Shown here: positions 1 through 6,017 of the stretch, piece by piece
Layout: every line of letters starts with the position of its first letter
Position numbering within the stretch: position 1 is the first letter of the stretch
Assembly: GCA_029268165.1 (NCBI GenBank)
Contig: JAJUGM010000117.1
Span: forward strand, 1-9,101
Source: Bacteroidota bacterium
Lineage (GTDB): Bacteria; Bacteroidota; Bacteroidia; Bacteroidales; UBA10428
Direction: 5' to 3'
Length of the DNA: 9,101 nucleotides
Position numbers and translations under genes: made by a program
The notes under the pieces: model-generated
What the model saw: only the letters and a program-made list of their open reading frames with translations
Told to the model about the DNA's origin: nothing
Database searches by the model: none

Positions 1-303
1 TGTCTTGCACTTGAATATTCAGCTCAACATGCCAGAAAATTTGGGGGGATAATTGCATTTTCAGGAGGATTAATAGGTGACAGAATTTTTAACAAGAAAT
101 ATAAAGGTAACCTGCAAAGTACTCCTGTATTTATCGGTTCAGGAAATCAAGATCCTTATATTCCCCTTGATAGAATCTATGCAACTTCAGATATTATGCA
201 GGAGCTAAATGCCAATGTCATAATTAAGGTTTATGAGAACATGGGGCATATCATTAACCAAGATGAAATTCAAACTGTTAACAAATTAATTTTCAAACAA
301 TAG
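1..303 (+). CDS. Alpha/beta hydrolase, MhqD-like phospholipase/carboxylesterase family (5' partial)
   Basis: An open frame enters from the left edge and ends at TAG 301-303; the last 100 residues are present. It matches the C-terminal part of the small serine alpha/beta hydrolases of the phospholipase/carboxylesterase group, in particular the MhqD-like branch. Visible marks, numbered from the first codon in the window, are the FSGGLIG strand-turn (20-26), the segment TPVFIGSGNQDPYIPLDR (41-58) with the likely catalytic Asp51, and NMGHIINQDE (80-89) with the likely catalytic His83. The nucleophile Ser elbow (GxSxG) should lie just upstream of base 1, so the third member of the triad cannot be checked. 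Family members hydrolyse small esters in the cytoplasm, and some sit in quinone or aromatic-compound responses; the substrate here is unknown. The next gene starts 3 bases after the stop, so the two are probably co-transcribed and perhaps translationally coupled. Confidence 0.86.
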   Translation, partial: CLALEYSAQHARKFGGIIAFSGGLIGDRIFNKKYKGNLQSTPVFIGSGNQDPYIPLDRIYATSDIMQELNANVIIKVYENMGHIINQDEIQTVNKLIFKQ

Positions 304-306
304 AAC

Positions 307-660
307 ATGTTTACTATTACCAGGATATATAACGACAGCAACAATGACAGCCGGTTTGGTGAGTTTAGCGTACCACTTTCAGATAAAGGCAAAATTGGTT
401 TATTATCAAATGAAATTGCGGTAAAAAGTATTATTTTTCGGGAAGTTATGGCCGATTACGACTGGGAATTTCATACGGCACCTCAGCGACAGTTTATTAT
501 TCTTTTAGATGGCGCAATTGAGATTGAAACTTCATCCGGAGAAAAGAAACAGTTTAATGCCGGAGAAATCATACTGGTGGAAGATACTGAAGGAAAAGGC
601 CACCGGATAAAAAATATAATTGCAGCAAAAAGGAAATCTGTATTTATAACCTTGCCCTGA
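307..660 (+). CDS. Small single-domain cupin protein
   Basis: ATG at 307 and TGA at 658-660 give 117 residues with no signal peptide, so it is probably cytoplasmic. The sequence fits one RmlC-like cupin barrel. Its first motif region is around W53 and H56 (WEFHTAPQRQFIILLDG, 53-69), followed by the IEIETSSGE turn (71-79), AGEIILVEDT (85-94) and GKGHR (96-100). H56, E87 or E92 and H99 are candidate metal ligands, but the classical cupin G(X)5HXH pattern is not present in full, so metal binding is uncertain. Proteins with this WxFH...RQF.ILLDG...GKGH layout are usually annotated only as 'cupin domain-containing', and no reaction can be assigned. It follows the hydrolase gene after 3 bases, suggesting a shared transcript, and converges on tsaE. 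The role in small-molecule conversion or sensing is a guess. Confidence 0.82.
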   Translation: MFTITRIYNDSNNDSRFGEFSVPLSDKGKIGLLSNEIAVKSIIFREVMADYDWEFHTAPQRQFIILLDGAIEIETSSGEKKQFNAGEIILVEDTEGKGHRIKNIIAAKRKSVFITLP

Positions 661-675
661 ATTAGAGTCACGGAC

Positions 676-1089
676 TTAGCGAAAATTAACCAATCTTAAA
701 TCATTGGAAACTTCTATCTGAACCCTAAGGAATTCGTCACTCAGGATTTCCTCAACCTTTTCCGCCCATTCAATAAAACACCATGCATCGCTGTAAAAAT
801 ATTCCTCATAACCTATATCATAGACTTCTTCTATATTTTTTATCCGGTAAAAGTCAAAATGATAAACCGTTTCCCCGTTAACTGTATAATATTCATTAAC
901 CAAAGCAAATGTCGGGCTTGTAACAGTGTTCTTAACGCCAAGCTGACGGCACAAGGCATGAATAAAAGTAGTTTTTCCGCTGCCCAGCTCACCGGTAAAA
1001 GCAAATTTTCTGTAACCCCGGGTAAGTTTCAGAAAATGATCTGCCGCTGAAGAAAGGCCTGATAAAGAATCAATTTTTATAACCTGCAT
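676..1089 (-). CDS. tsaE: tRNA N6-threonylcarbamoyladenosine biosynthesis ATPase TsaE
   Basis: A 137-residue protein of usual family length. TsaE is the P-loop ATPase that works with TsaB and TsaD in the cytoplasm to transfer the threonylcarbamoyl group from TC-AMP to A37 of ANN-decoding tRNAs. All family marks are visible: Walker A GELGSGKTT (33-41), the switch-like segment TSPTFALVNEY (57-67), HFDFYRI (77-83), DIGYEEY (91-97) and the late FIEWAEK motif (105-111). The start is ATG at 1089, 17 bases after the TAG stop of porX, with no Shine-Dalgarno sequence, as is normal in Bacteroidota. It is the last gene of the porW-porX-tsaE cluster and its stop lies 15 bases from that of the convergent cupin gene; no hairpin terminator is visible between them. 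It looks complete and functional. Confidence 0.95.
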   Translation of the reverse strand: MQVIKIDSLSGLSSAADHFLKLTRGYRKFAFTGELGSGKTTFIHALCRQLGVKNTVTSPTFALVNEYYTVNGETVYHFDFYRIKNIEEVYDIGYEEYFYSDAWCFIEWAEKVEEILSDEFLRVQIEVSNDLRLVNFR

Positions 1090-1106
1090 AAGTGATCAAT
1101 TGAAAT

Positions 1107-2660
1107 CTATCTGGGTCTCAGCACAGAAACAGGTACCAACATTTCTTCCATAGATACTCCTCCATGCTGATAAGTGTTTTTATAATAATTAACATAGTAA
1201 TTATAATTATTGGGATATACAAAGAAATCGTGGGATACCGAAAAGATATATTTAGAACTGACATCGGCTTTTGGGAGATGCGCTGCATGAGGATCAGTTA
1301 TTTCAAAAACTTCTTTCGGATTATAACTCAGATTTTTACCCATTTTATAACGCAGGTTAACTGAAGTTTTCTTATCACCTATAACTTTAACCGGATTATT
1401 CACACGAACAGATCCGTGGTCGGTGGTAACAACAACAATAACGTCTTTTTCAGCTAACAGCCTGAAAAAATCAAGCAAGGGTGAATGCTGAAACCATGAG
1501 AGAATTAATGAACGGTATGCTGAATCACTTCCGGCAAGTTCCCTGATCATATTCATTTCGGTATTGGCATGTGACAGCAGGTCGATAAAATTATATACCA
1601 CAACAATCAGGTCGTAATTAAGCAGATTGTTGAAATTTTCAATAAGCTTTTTGCCACTCTTTTGCTGGATGATCTTTTCATAACAAAACCTGTATTTTTT
1701 GCCCATCCGGTTAAGGTGCTTTTGCAGTAATTCCTCTTCACTCATATTTTTAGCACCTTCTTCGTCATCATTAAGCCAGAGATGAGGATTAAGTTCCTGT
1801 ATTTCTTTTGGCATCAGGCCGGCAAACATGGCATTCCGTGCATACTGAGTTGCAGTAGGTAGAATACTGCAAAACAAGGTGTCTTCAAGTATTGTAAAAT
1901 ACTCATTAATAATTGGCATTATTACTTTCCACTGGTCGAGCCGCAAGTTATCAATGAGTATCACAAAGACTTTCTTTTTATTATCAACCAGCGGGAAGAT
2001 TTTTTCTTTAAATAAGCCCGGAGATAAAAGAGGTTTGCTTCCTGTTTTATCTTTGAACCATCTTATATAATTATTTTTAATAAATTTTGCAAAACCCAGC
2101 TGGGCTTCAATTTTTTGCATCTTTAATACCTCAAGCATTGGTTGGTCATCTGAATATTCAAGCTCAAGCTCCCAGTAAACCAAATTTCTGTAAATTTCTT
2201 CCCAGTCGGCAAATGTTGAGGCCGAATTGATTTTCAATCCTATGGCAGAGAATGCCGACTGATAAGCTGATGTTGTCTCGCGGGTAATAAGTTTCTTTGT
2301 ATCAAGGTTTTTTTTAATAGAAAGTAATATTTGTTTTGGATTTACAGGTTTAATCAAATAGTCAGAAATTTTGGCGCCCAGTGCGGCATCCATAATATTT
2401 TCCTCTTCACTTTTGGTTATCATAACCACAGGAAGATTGGAGTTGATGCTTTTAATCCTCCCCAGCGTTTCAATTCCGCTTAGCCCTGGCATATTCTCAT
2501 CCAGAAAAACGAGGTCGAGGTTCTGGTTTTTAACTATTTCAATAGCATCCTGCCCGTTGGTTGCAGTCTCCATATCATAACCCTTTTCCTGCAGAAACAT
2601 GATATGAGGCTTAAGCAGATCCATTTCATCATCCACCCATAAAATTTTGATCTTCTTCAT
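1107..2660 (-). CDS. porX: PorX-type response regulator with PglZ (alkaline-phosphatase-fold) domain, T9SS regulator
   Basis: A 517-residue protein, close to the length of known PorX. Residues 1-120 form a receiver domain: acidic pocket D10/D11, phospho-acceptor D54 in VFLDENMPG, T82 and K104. Residues about 125-225 correspond to the helical bundle. Residues about 228-517 form the PglZ domain of the alkaline phosphatase superfamily. Candidate metal and catalytic residues are D237 (ILIDNLRLDQW), the likely nucleophile T271 (LPTATQYAR), D360 and H364 (FIDLLSH), D414 and H415 (TTDHGS) and H499 (YQHGGVSMEEM), so the active site looks intact. In Porphyromonas gingivalis, PorX is phosphorylated by PorY, works with SigP to activate T9SS genes, and its PglZ domain is a zinc-dependent phosphodiesterase acting on oligonucleotides. 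There is no recognisable DNA-binding domain. ATG start at 2660, 11 bases after the porW stop. No histidine kinase partner is seen adjacent, which fits the usual orphan arrangement of porX and porY. Confidence 0.93.
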   Translation of the reverse strand: MKKIKILWVDDEMDLLKPHIMFLQEKGYDMETATNGQDAIEIVKNQNLDLVFLDENMPGLSGIETLGRIKSINSNLPVVMITKSEEENIMDAALGAKISDYLIKPVNPKQILLSIKKNLDTKKLITRETTSAYQSAFSAIGLKINSASTFADWEEIYRNLVYWELELEYSDDQPMLEVLKMQKIEAQLGFAKFIKNNYIRWFKDKTGSKPLLSPGLFKEKIFPLVDNKKKVFVILIDNLRLDQWKVIMPIINEYFTILEDTLFCSILPTATQYARNAMFAGLMPKEIQELNPHLWLNDDEEGAKNMSEEELLQKHLNRMGKKYRFCYEKIIQQKSGKKLIENFNNLLNYDLIVVVYNFIDLLSHANTEMNMIRELAGSDSAYRSLILSWFQHSPLLDFFRLLAEKDVIVVVTTDHGSVRVNNPVKVIGDKKTSVNLRYKMGKNLSYNPKEVFEITDPHAAHLPKADVSSKYIFSVSHDFFVYPNNYNYYVNYYKNTYQHGGVSMEEMLVPVSVLRPR

Positions 2661-2671
2661 AATACAGAAAT

Positions 2672-5332
2672 TTATTTGTAGTGTTCTCTGTAAAATTTCA
2701 GGTATCTGTCAGGGGATTTGTCATCCATAAGTGTTTTAAAATTCTCCTGAGAAATAACAAATATTTCTACCGAAGGATTGTCATAATCCTTAAACACATT
2801 AGGATCAGCTTTAAATACCGTTATGTATTGCATTGATTTTGTCTTATCCGGGAATGTCTTTATCAGCATCAGGTTTTGGCGCGTATTTAACTCTACCATT
2901 TCAATCTTAAGACTTTCCTTATCGAAATTATCGAGATTGAAATTTATTATATTGAAAATAAGCTGATTGTTATTTGATTTTTTATCTACAAATAATGCAG
3001 CAAAGTGTTCGGAATTCTCAGAAAACTGATATAGTTTTTCAGCAATTGTCTTTTCTTCTGCTTCAAGTAATGCAGGATGTTCCTTATTCATATAAGCTAT
3101 GATATTTTTAGCAGCTTCAGATACCTCCGAATTCGGATATCTGGCAATTATTTCATTTAAACCATCCCTGAAAACTTTTGTATCAGAAGTCTTGCCAATT
3201 GCAAGCACACGTAAATAATCAAACTGTGGTAGTAATTTGTTGCCAGGATAACGTTTTATTGCCTCTTCACTCCGGAATATCACCTGTGCATATTGTCCGG
3301 CTTTATATAAAGCATACACTTCTTCATATTCCTTCTCGGCCTTTTTTTCTTCGGCTTCGATTTCCCAAATATAGTTCGGATTGGTCATAATCCTTGCATA
3401 AGTGCTTTCAGGAAATTCTGTGATTATTTTATCCCTGTAAAATTGCATCATAGCCTGATCGCTTTCATCTTTGGCTATAGAATAAAGATTGTAATACACA
3501 ACTAACCTGTTATCGGAACCAGGATATCTTTTGAGCAGTTCCTTAAATGATTCTTTGGCTTTTGCAAAGTCTTTCAGGTCATTTTTGTAAATAAAACCCA
3601 TATTAAGCAAAGCATTCTCAAGGCGTGCATGGGAAATTTCCATCATCGAATCATTACGAGGAATATTTCGCAAATAGTATTCCCTGCTCTTATTATCCCC
3701 TTCTTGTTCATTGATTGTTTCTTTTGCAGGTTCCTCATCTGTTTCATTTCCGGAAGCAAACATTGCCACTGCTTTGTTTTGCCTTTGCCAGTGATCTTCA
3801 AGCTTACGGTTGCCCCACTTCATTTTAAACTCCTTATAGCCCATATTCTTAGCCGCATCATTATAAAAATACCATTTGGCGCCTGTTGCAGGGTTTAATG
3901 AAGCCTGATAGTTCTGGTCAACTATATCTCTTCCATACTGCTCATTGAGCATCCGTTCGGTTTCTTCCTGCCTTTTACGCTCTTCTTCCTGCCTTACATT
4001 CTGAATGATTCTGTCAATTAAAGTAAGCAATTCAGGCTCAGTTAGTTTTGACAATTTCTGCACGCTGTCTTCAAGTTTAAACGTATTAATTTCCTCAACA
4101 AGTCTTGTAAGGTTTAATGATTTGGCATAAATAACATCATAATTTTTAAAAGAAGGATCAATTAATGCAACCGTACTGTCATAATAAGCCTGGGCATTGA
4201 CATAATCAGGCTCCTCGTAAAAAATGTTGGCAAGGGTGAAATAAGTTCTTGCTTTCTGGTCGGTATTCTGGGTGCTATGCTGGATTGACTTCTTATATTG
4301 CTGAATAGCCTTTTCTTTATTTCCTTCTTTATAAGCCAGGTTACCAAGAGCAAAATATATCTGGTCGAGATAATCGGCATTTTTTTCGTCTTTAAGCATT
4401 TTATTCAGTTCTGCTTCAATTTCACCTGACCTGCCCGATCCTTGCTGAAAAGTAAGCGCACGGTTAATATGTGCGTTAAATGCCATGATGTATGGAGGGT
4501 TCATTTTTATAACACGGCTATAAGCATCGGTAGCTTTACTCAAGTCACCTGTCCTTTCATATAACTGAGCCAGAATATAAGTACAGCGCATTTTTTGTTT
4601 CTTTGCCATCTTCAATGACAAGGCTTTTTCAATATAATCAACAGAACGCTGATAGGTATTCTGCCTTAAATAAAAATCAGCATAAGTTAAATATAATTCG
4701 GCTTTTAGTCTTCTTGGAAATTTTTCTTTTGATAGCAGCAAATTTAAAAGCTCCTCAGCGTTTTTATAATCTCTGTTTTCTAAATATACTTTGGCAAGCC
4801 ATAGCTGAGCTTCATGCACTACAGGGTCATTTTTAAAATCATTTATCAGTATTCTGAATGTCTCTGCAGCAAGGCCAAAATCGTGCTTGTGAAAATGGGC
4901 CTTTCCCATCAGCAGGTAAGCATCGTCAACATAACGGTTATATTCCTTCCTGTTAAAATATTCACGTTTTCTGTCACTGATTGTTTTGGTGTCTTTAACC
5001 TTTGGTTTCACTGTAATGGAATGAAGGCTGATTAATTTTGAGCACTTCTTTATAGTCCGGTCCATATCGCCACTTATTGCTTTTGCCACTGTGGGGTCGC
5101 CATATTGAAAAACCGGAAGAATCTCTGTATAATTGTCCTTATAATTTTCCTCCATATTTCTTAGTCCCTTATAATAGCTTTCTTTACCATTAAAAAGGAC
5201 ATTATATTTTGCAGTCAGGTTATGATAACCCCTGGTCAGGGCTGTATTTTTCTGCGTGCTACATGTTGTAAATGCAAAAAATAATGCAGGTAGCACAATC
5301 TTAAAAACTATTTTTAAATTACGTGATACCAC
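2672..5332 (-). CDS. porW: PorW/SprE-like TPR lipoprotein of the type IX secretion system
   Basis: An 886-residue protein. The N-terminus is a lipoprotein signal: basic start, hydrophobic core IVLPALFFAF and C24 in FTTC as the likely lipidated cysteine. It carries helical TPR repeats (about 135-400, and again about 570-760), a Glu/Arg-rich coiled-coil stretch (445-465), a conserved block with WYFYND, GYKEFKMKWGNRKLEDHW (487-515), and a C-terminal alpha/beta domain from about 776. This order resembles SprE of Flavobacterium johnsoniae (gliding and secretion) and PorW of P. gingivalis, which links the PorK/PorN ring to the Sov/SprA translocon; SprE proteins have about this length while PorW is shorter. 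The start is GTG at 5330-5332: the only in-frame codons between it and the upstream stop are non-ATG, and it leaves a clean signal peptide. Stop is TAA, 11 bases before porX. Identity as PorW/SprE rather than another TPR lipoprotein rests on the domain order and the porX neighbour. Confidence 0.86.
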   Translation of the reverse strand: MVSRNLKIVFKIVLPALFFAFTTCSTQKNTALTRGYHNLTAKYNVLFNGKESYYKGLRNMEENYKDNYTEILPVFQYGDPTVAKAISGDMDRTIKKCSKLISLHSITVKPKVKDTKTISDRKREYFNRKEYNRYVDDAYLLMGKAHFHKHDFGLAAETFRILINDFKNDPVVHEAQLWLAKVYLENRDYKNAEELLNLLLSKEKFPRRLKAELYLTYADFYLRQNTYQRSVDYIEKALSLKMAKKQKMRCTYILAQLYERTGDLSKATDAYSRVIKMNPPYIMAFNAHINRALTFQQGSGRSGEIEAELNKMLKDEKNADYLDQIYFALGNLAYKEGNKEKAIQQYKKSIQHSTQNTDQKARTYFTLANIFYEEPDYVNAQAYYDSTVALIDPSFKNYDVIYAKSLNLTRLVEEINTFKLEDSVQKLSKLTEPELLTLIDRIIQNVRQEEERKRQEETERMLNEQYGRDIVDQNYQASLNPATGAKWYFYNDAAKNMGYKEFKMKWGNRKLEDHWQRQNKAVAMFASGNETDEEPAKETINEQEGDNKSREYYLRNIPRNDSMMEISHARLENALLNMGFIYKNDLKDFAKAKESFKELLKRYPGSDNRLVVYYNLYSIAKDESDQAMMQFYRDKIITEFPESTYARIMTNPNYIWEIEAEEKKAEKEYEEVYALYKAGQYAQVIFRSEEAIKRYPGNKLLPQFDYLRVLAIGKTSDTKVFRDGLNEIIARYPNSEVSEAAKNIIAYMNKEHPALLEAEEKTIAEKLYQFSENSEHFAALFVDKKSNNNQLIFNIINFNLDNFDKESLKIEMVELNTRQNLMLIKTFPDKTKSMQYITVFKADPNVFKDYDNPSVEIFVISQENFKTLMDDKSPDRYLKFYREHYK

Positions 5333-5488
5333 CAGAATGCAATTATTTATTATTTATTCGTTTATTAAACAGGTAAAAGGCACTATTTATTTTAAAAACG
5401 TAAAAATATTTATAATCGGGATAAGAAAAAAAGGATTCATCAGAATAATTCTTGCCGGCAAAGAACGTTAGGCTGCGAACTGTGAGCC

Positions 5489-5504
5489 CCGACCTGAAGG
5501 TCGG
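5489..5504. repeat. Short perfect palindromic hairpin, possible dispersed REP-like element
   Basis: CCGACCT-GA-AGGTCGG is a perfect inverted repeat (7-base arms, or 6-base arms around a TGAA loop). It is GC-rich and stands out from the surrounding AT-rich DNA. It is followed by an A-rich rather than T-rich stretch on the plus strand, and read leftwards it lies about 155 bases upstream of porW, so it does not fit a Rho-independent terminator of either gene. Its compact form and position between two gene starts suit a dispersed intergenic palindrome; copy number cannot be seen from one window. Confidence 0.6.
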
Positions 5505-5605
5505 AAGATAAAAAATAAAAGAACAAATACTATTTGATTCAGGTTCAGGGTGAAAAAATTAAATTACGATTTAGATTGAAAATATAAAATTAAATAGAAG
5601 TTGTT

Positions 5606-5690
5606 CCTTTGCGATTTCTTCATGCCTTAATGGCTTAGTGGCTAAAGATTGTATGCCTCAAAGGCTCTAAAACGAAAAGATTCACAAAGG
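5606..5690. repeat. Imperfect long inverted repeat with CCTTTG...CAAAGG ends
   Basis: The element begins CCTTTGCGATTTCTT (5606-5620) and ends with a sequence whose reverse complement is CCTTTGTGAATCTTT (5690-5676); 11 of 15 positions agree. Inside lie GCCTTAATGGC (5624-5634), TTAGTGGCTAAA and GCCTCAAAGGC (5655-5665), the latter a small hairpin of its own with GCCT/AGGC arms. The wording (cctttg-g, ttagtggctaaa, cacaaagg) resembles a family of degenerate intergenic palindromes I associate with Bacteroidota genomes; that family resemblance is from memory and not tested. No coding frame crosses it convincingly. Confidence 0.45.
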
Positions 5691-5810
5691 TTGACAAAAA
5701 TTTATACGGTCTCTTAAACATGATGATTTTTGATTGAGTTAGTCTTAGTTAAATTGAAGTAAGTATGTAAAAAATTTTATGCCCGGGTTTGACAACAGTA
5801 ATGAAGTGAA

Positions 5811-5850
5811 CGAGTGATATATCTGGGCAAAATAAAATTATATTCACTCG
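5811..5850. repeat. Inverted repeat CGAGTGA(T)ATA / TATATTCACTCG
   Basis: CGAGTGATATA (5811-5821) pairs with TATATTCACTCG (5839-5850), leaving one bulged base and a 17-base loop. It could form a hairpin of about 11 pairs or be a symmetric protein site. It lies some 170-200 bases before the TPR/caspase gene. An outer, weaker pairing of TTTTATGCCC (5775-5784) with GGGCAAAATAAAA (5825-5837) overlaps it and could form an alternative structure. No T-tract follows, so it is not a typical terminator. Function unknown. Confidence 0.45.
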
Positions 5851-5897
5851 CAGTTTGTAGCTAATCATCTTGCAGAGATTCCGGTTACGAACCCAGG

Positions 5898-5985
5898 TTA
5901 CTTATGTGATTACTTATTTGTATAAATAATAAGACATAATTATTTCCAGTATAGACATATTTTAGTAATTTTGAATTACTTATTT
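5898..5985 (+). repeat. Repeated TTACTTAT motif upstream of the TPR/caspase gene
   Basis: TTACTTAT occurs three times at 5898-5905, 5910-5917 and 5976-5983. The last two are part of a longer exact direct repeat ATTACTTATTT (5909-5919 and 5975-5985) with starts 66 bases apart. The first two copies are 12 bases apart. They lie between 33 and 120 bases before the ATG at 6018, where operator sites would be expected. In AT-rich DNA such repeats can arise by chance, so a regulatory role is only a suggestion. Confidence 0.35.
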
Positions 5986-6017
5986 ATTTCTGTTGTAAAT
6001 ATCAAATTCTTTTTAAG

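Larger units (their letters stand above)
5333..6017. other. Divergent non-coding intergenic region
   Basis: This 685-base AT-rich stretch separates the starts of porW (leftward) and the TPR/caspase gene (rightward), so it must carry promoters for both unless transcription enters from elsewhere. I find no convincing coding frame, tRNA or known riboswitch. On the minus strand, TACGTTTT (5402 to 5395) is close to the Bacteroidota -7 consensus TAnnTTTG, but no TTTG lies at the expected distance upstream. On the plus strand, TTTG at 5917-5920 with TATTTCC at 5941 has about the right spacing but a poor -7 match. Neither promoter is called. The region holds several inverted repeats, listed separately. 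Confidence 0.8.

Noticed and set aside
660..676. Possible bidirectional terminator between the convergent cupin and tsaE genes
   Set aside because: The 15-base gap has no inverted repeat or T-tract, and nothing convincing extends into the gene ends.
3178..3898. Plus-strand frames of 70 and 89 codons opposite porW
   Set aside because: They are antisense shadows of the strongly supported porW frame; the hydrophobic Ile/Phe-rich content follows from reading Asp/Glu/Lys codons backwards.
5256..5471. Plus-strand open frame over the porW start and the intergenic region
   Set aside because: It overlaps the porW signal peptide region on the opposite strand, its composition is mostly low-complexity Ile/Lys/Phe from AT-rich DNA, and it shows no domain or signal.
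5489..5530. Rho-independent terminator at the GC-rich hairpin
   Set aside because: No gene ends there: both flanking genes start and run away from it, and the hairpin is followed by A-rich rather than T-rich sequence on the plus strand.
5558..5760. tRNA or small RNA gene in the intergenic region
   Set aside because: No cloverleaf, TTCGAATC-type T-loop or other known RNA signature was found; the structure there is better described as an imperfect palindrome.
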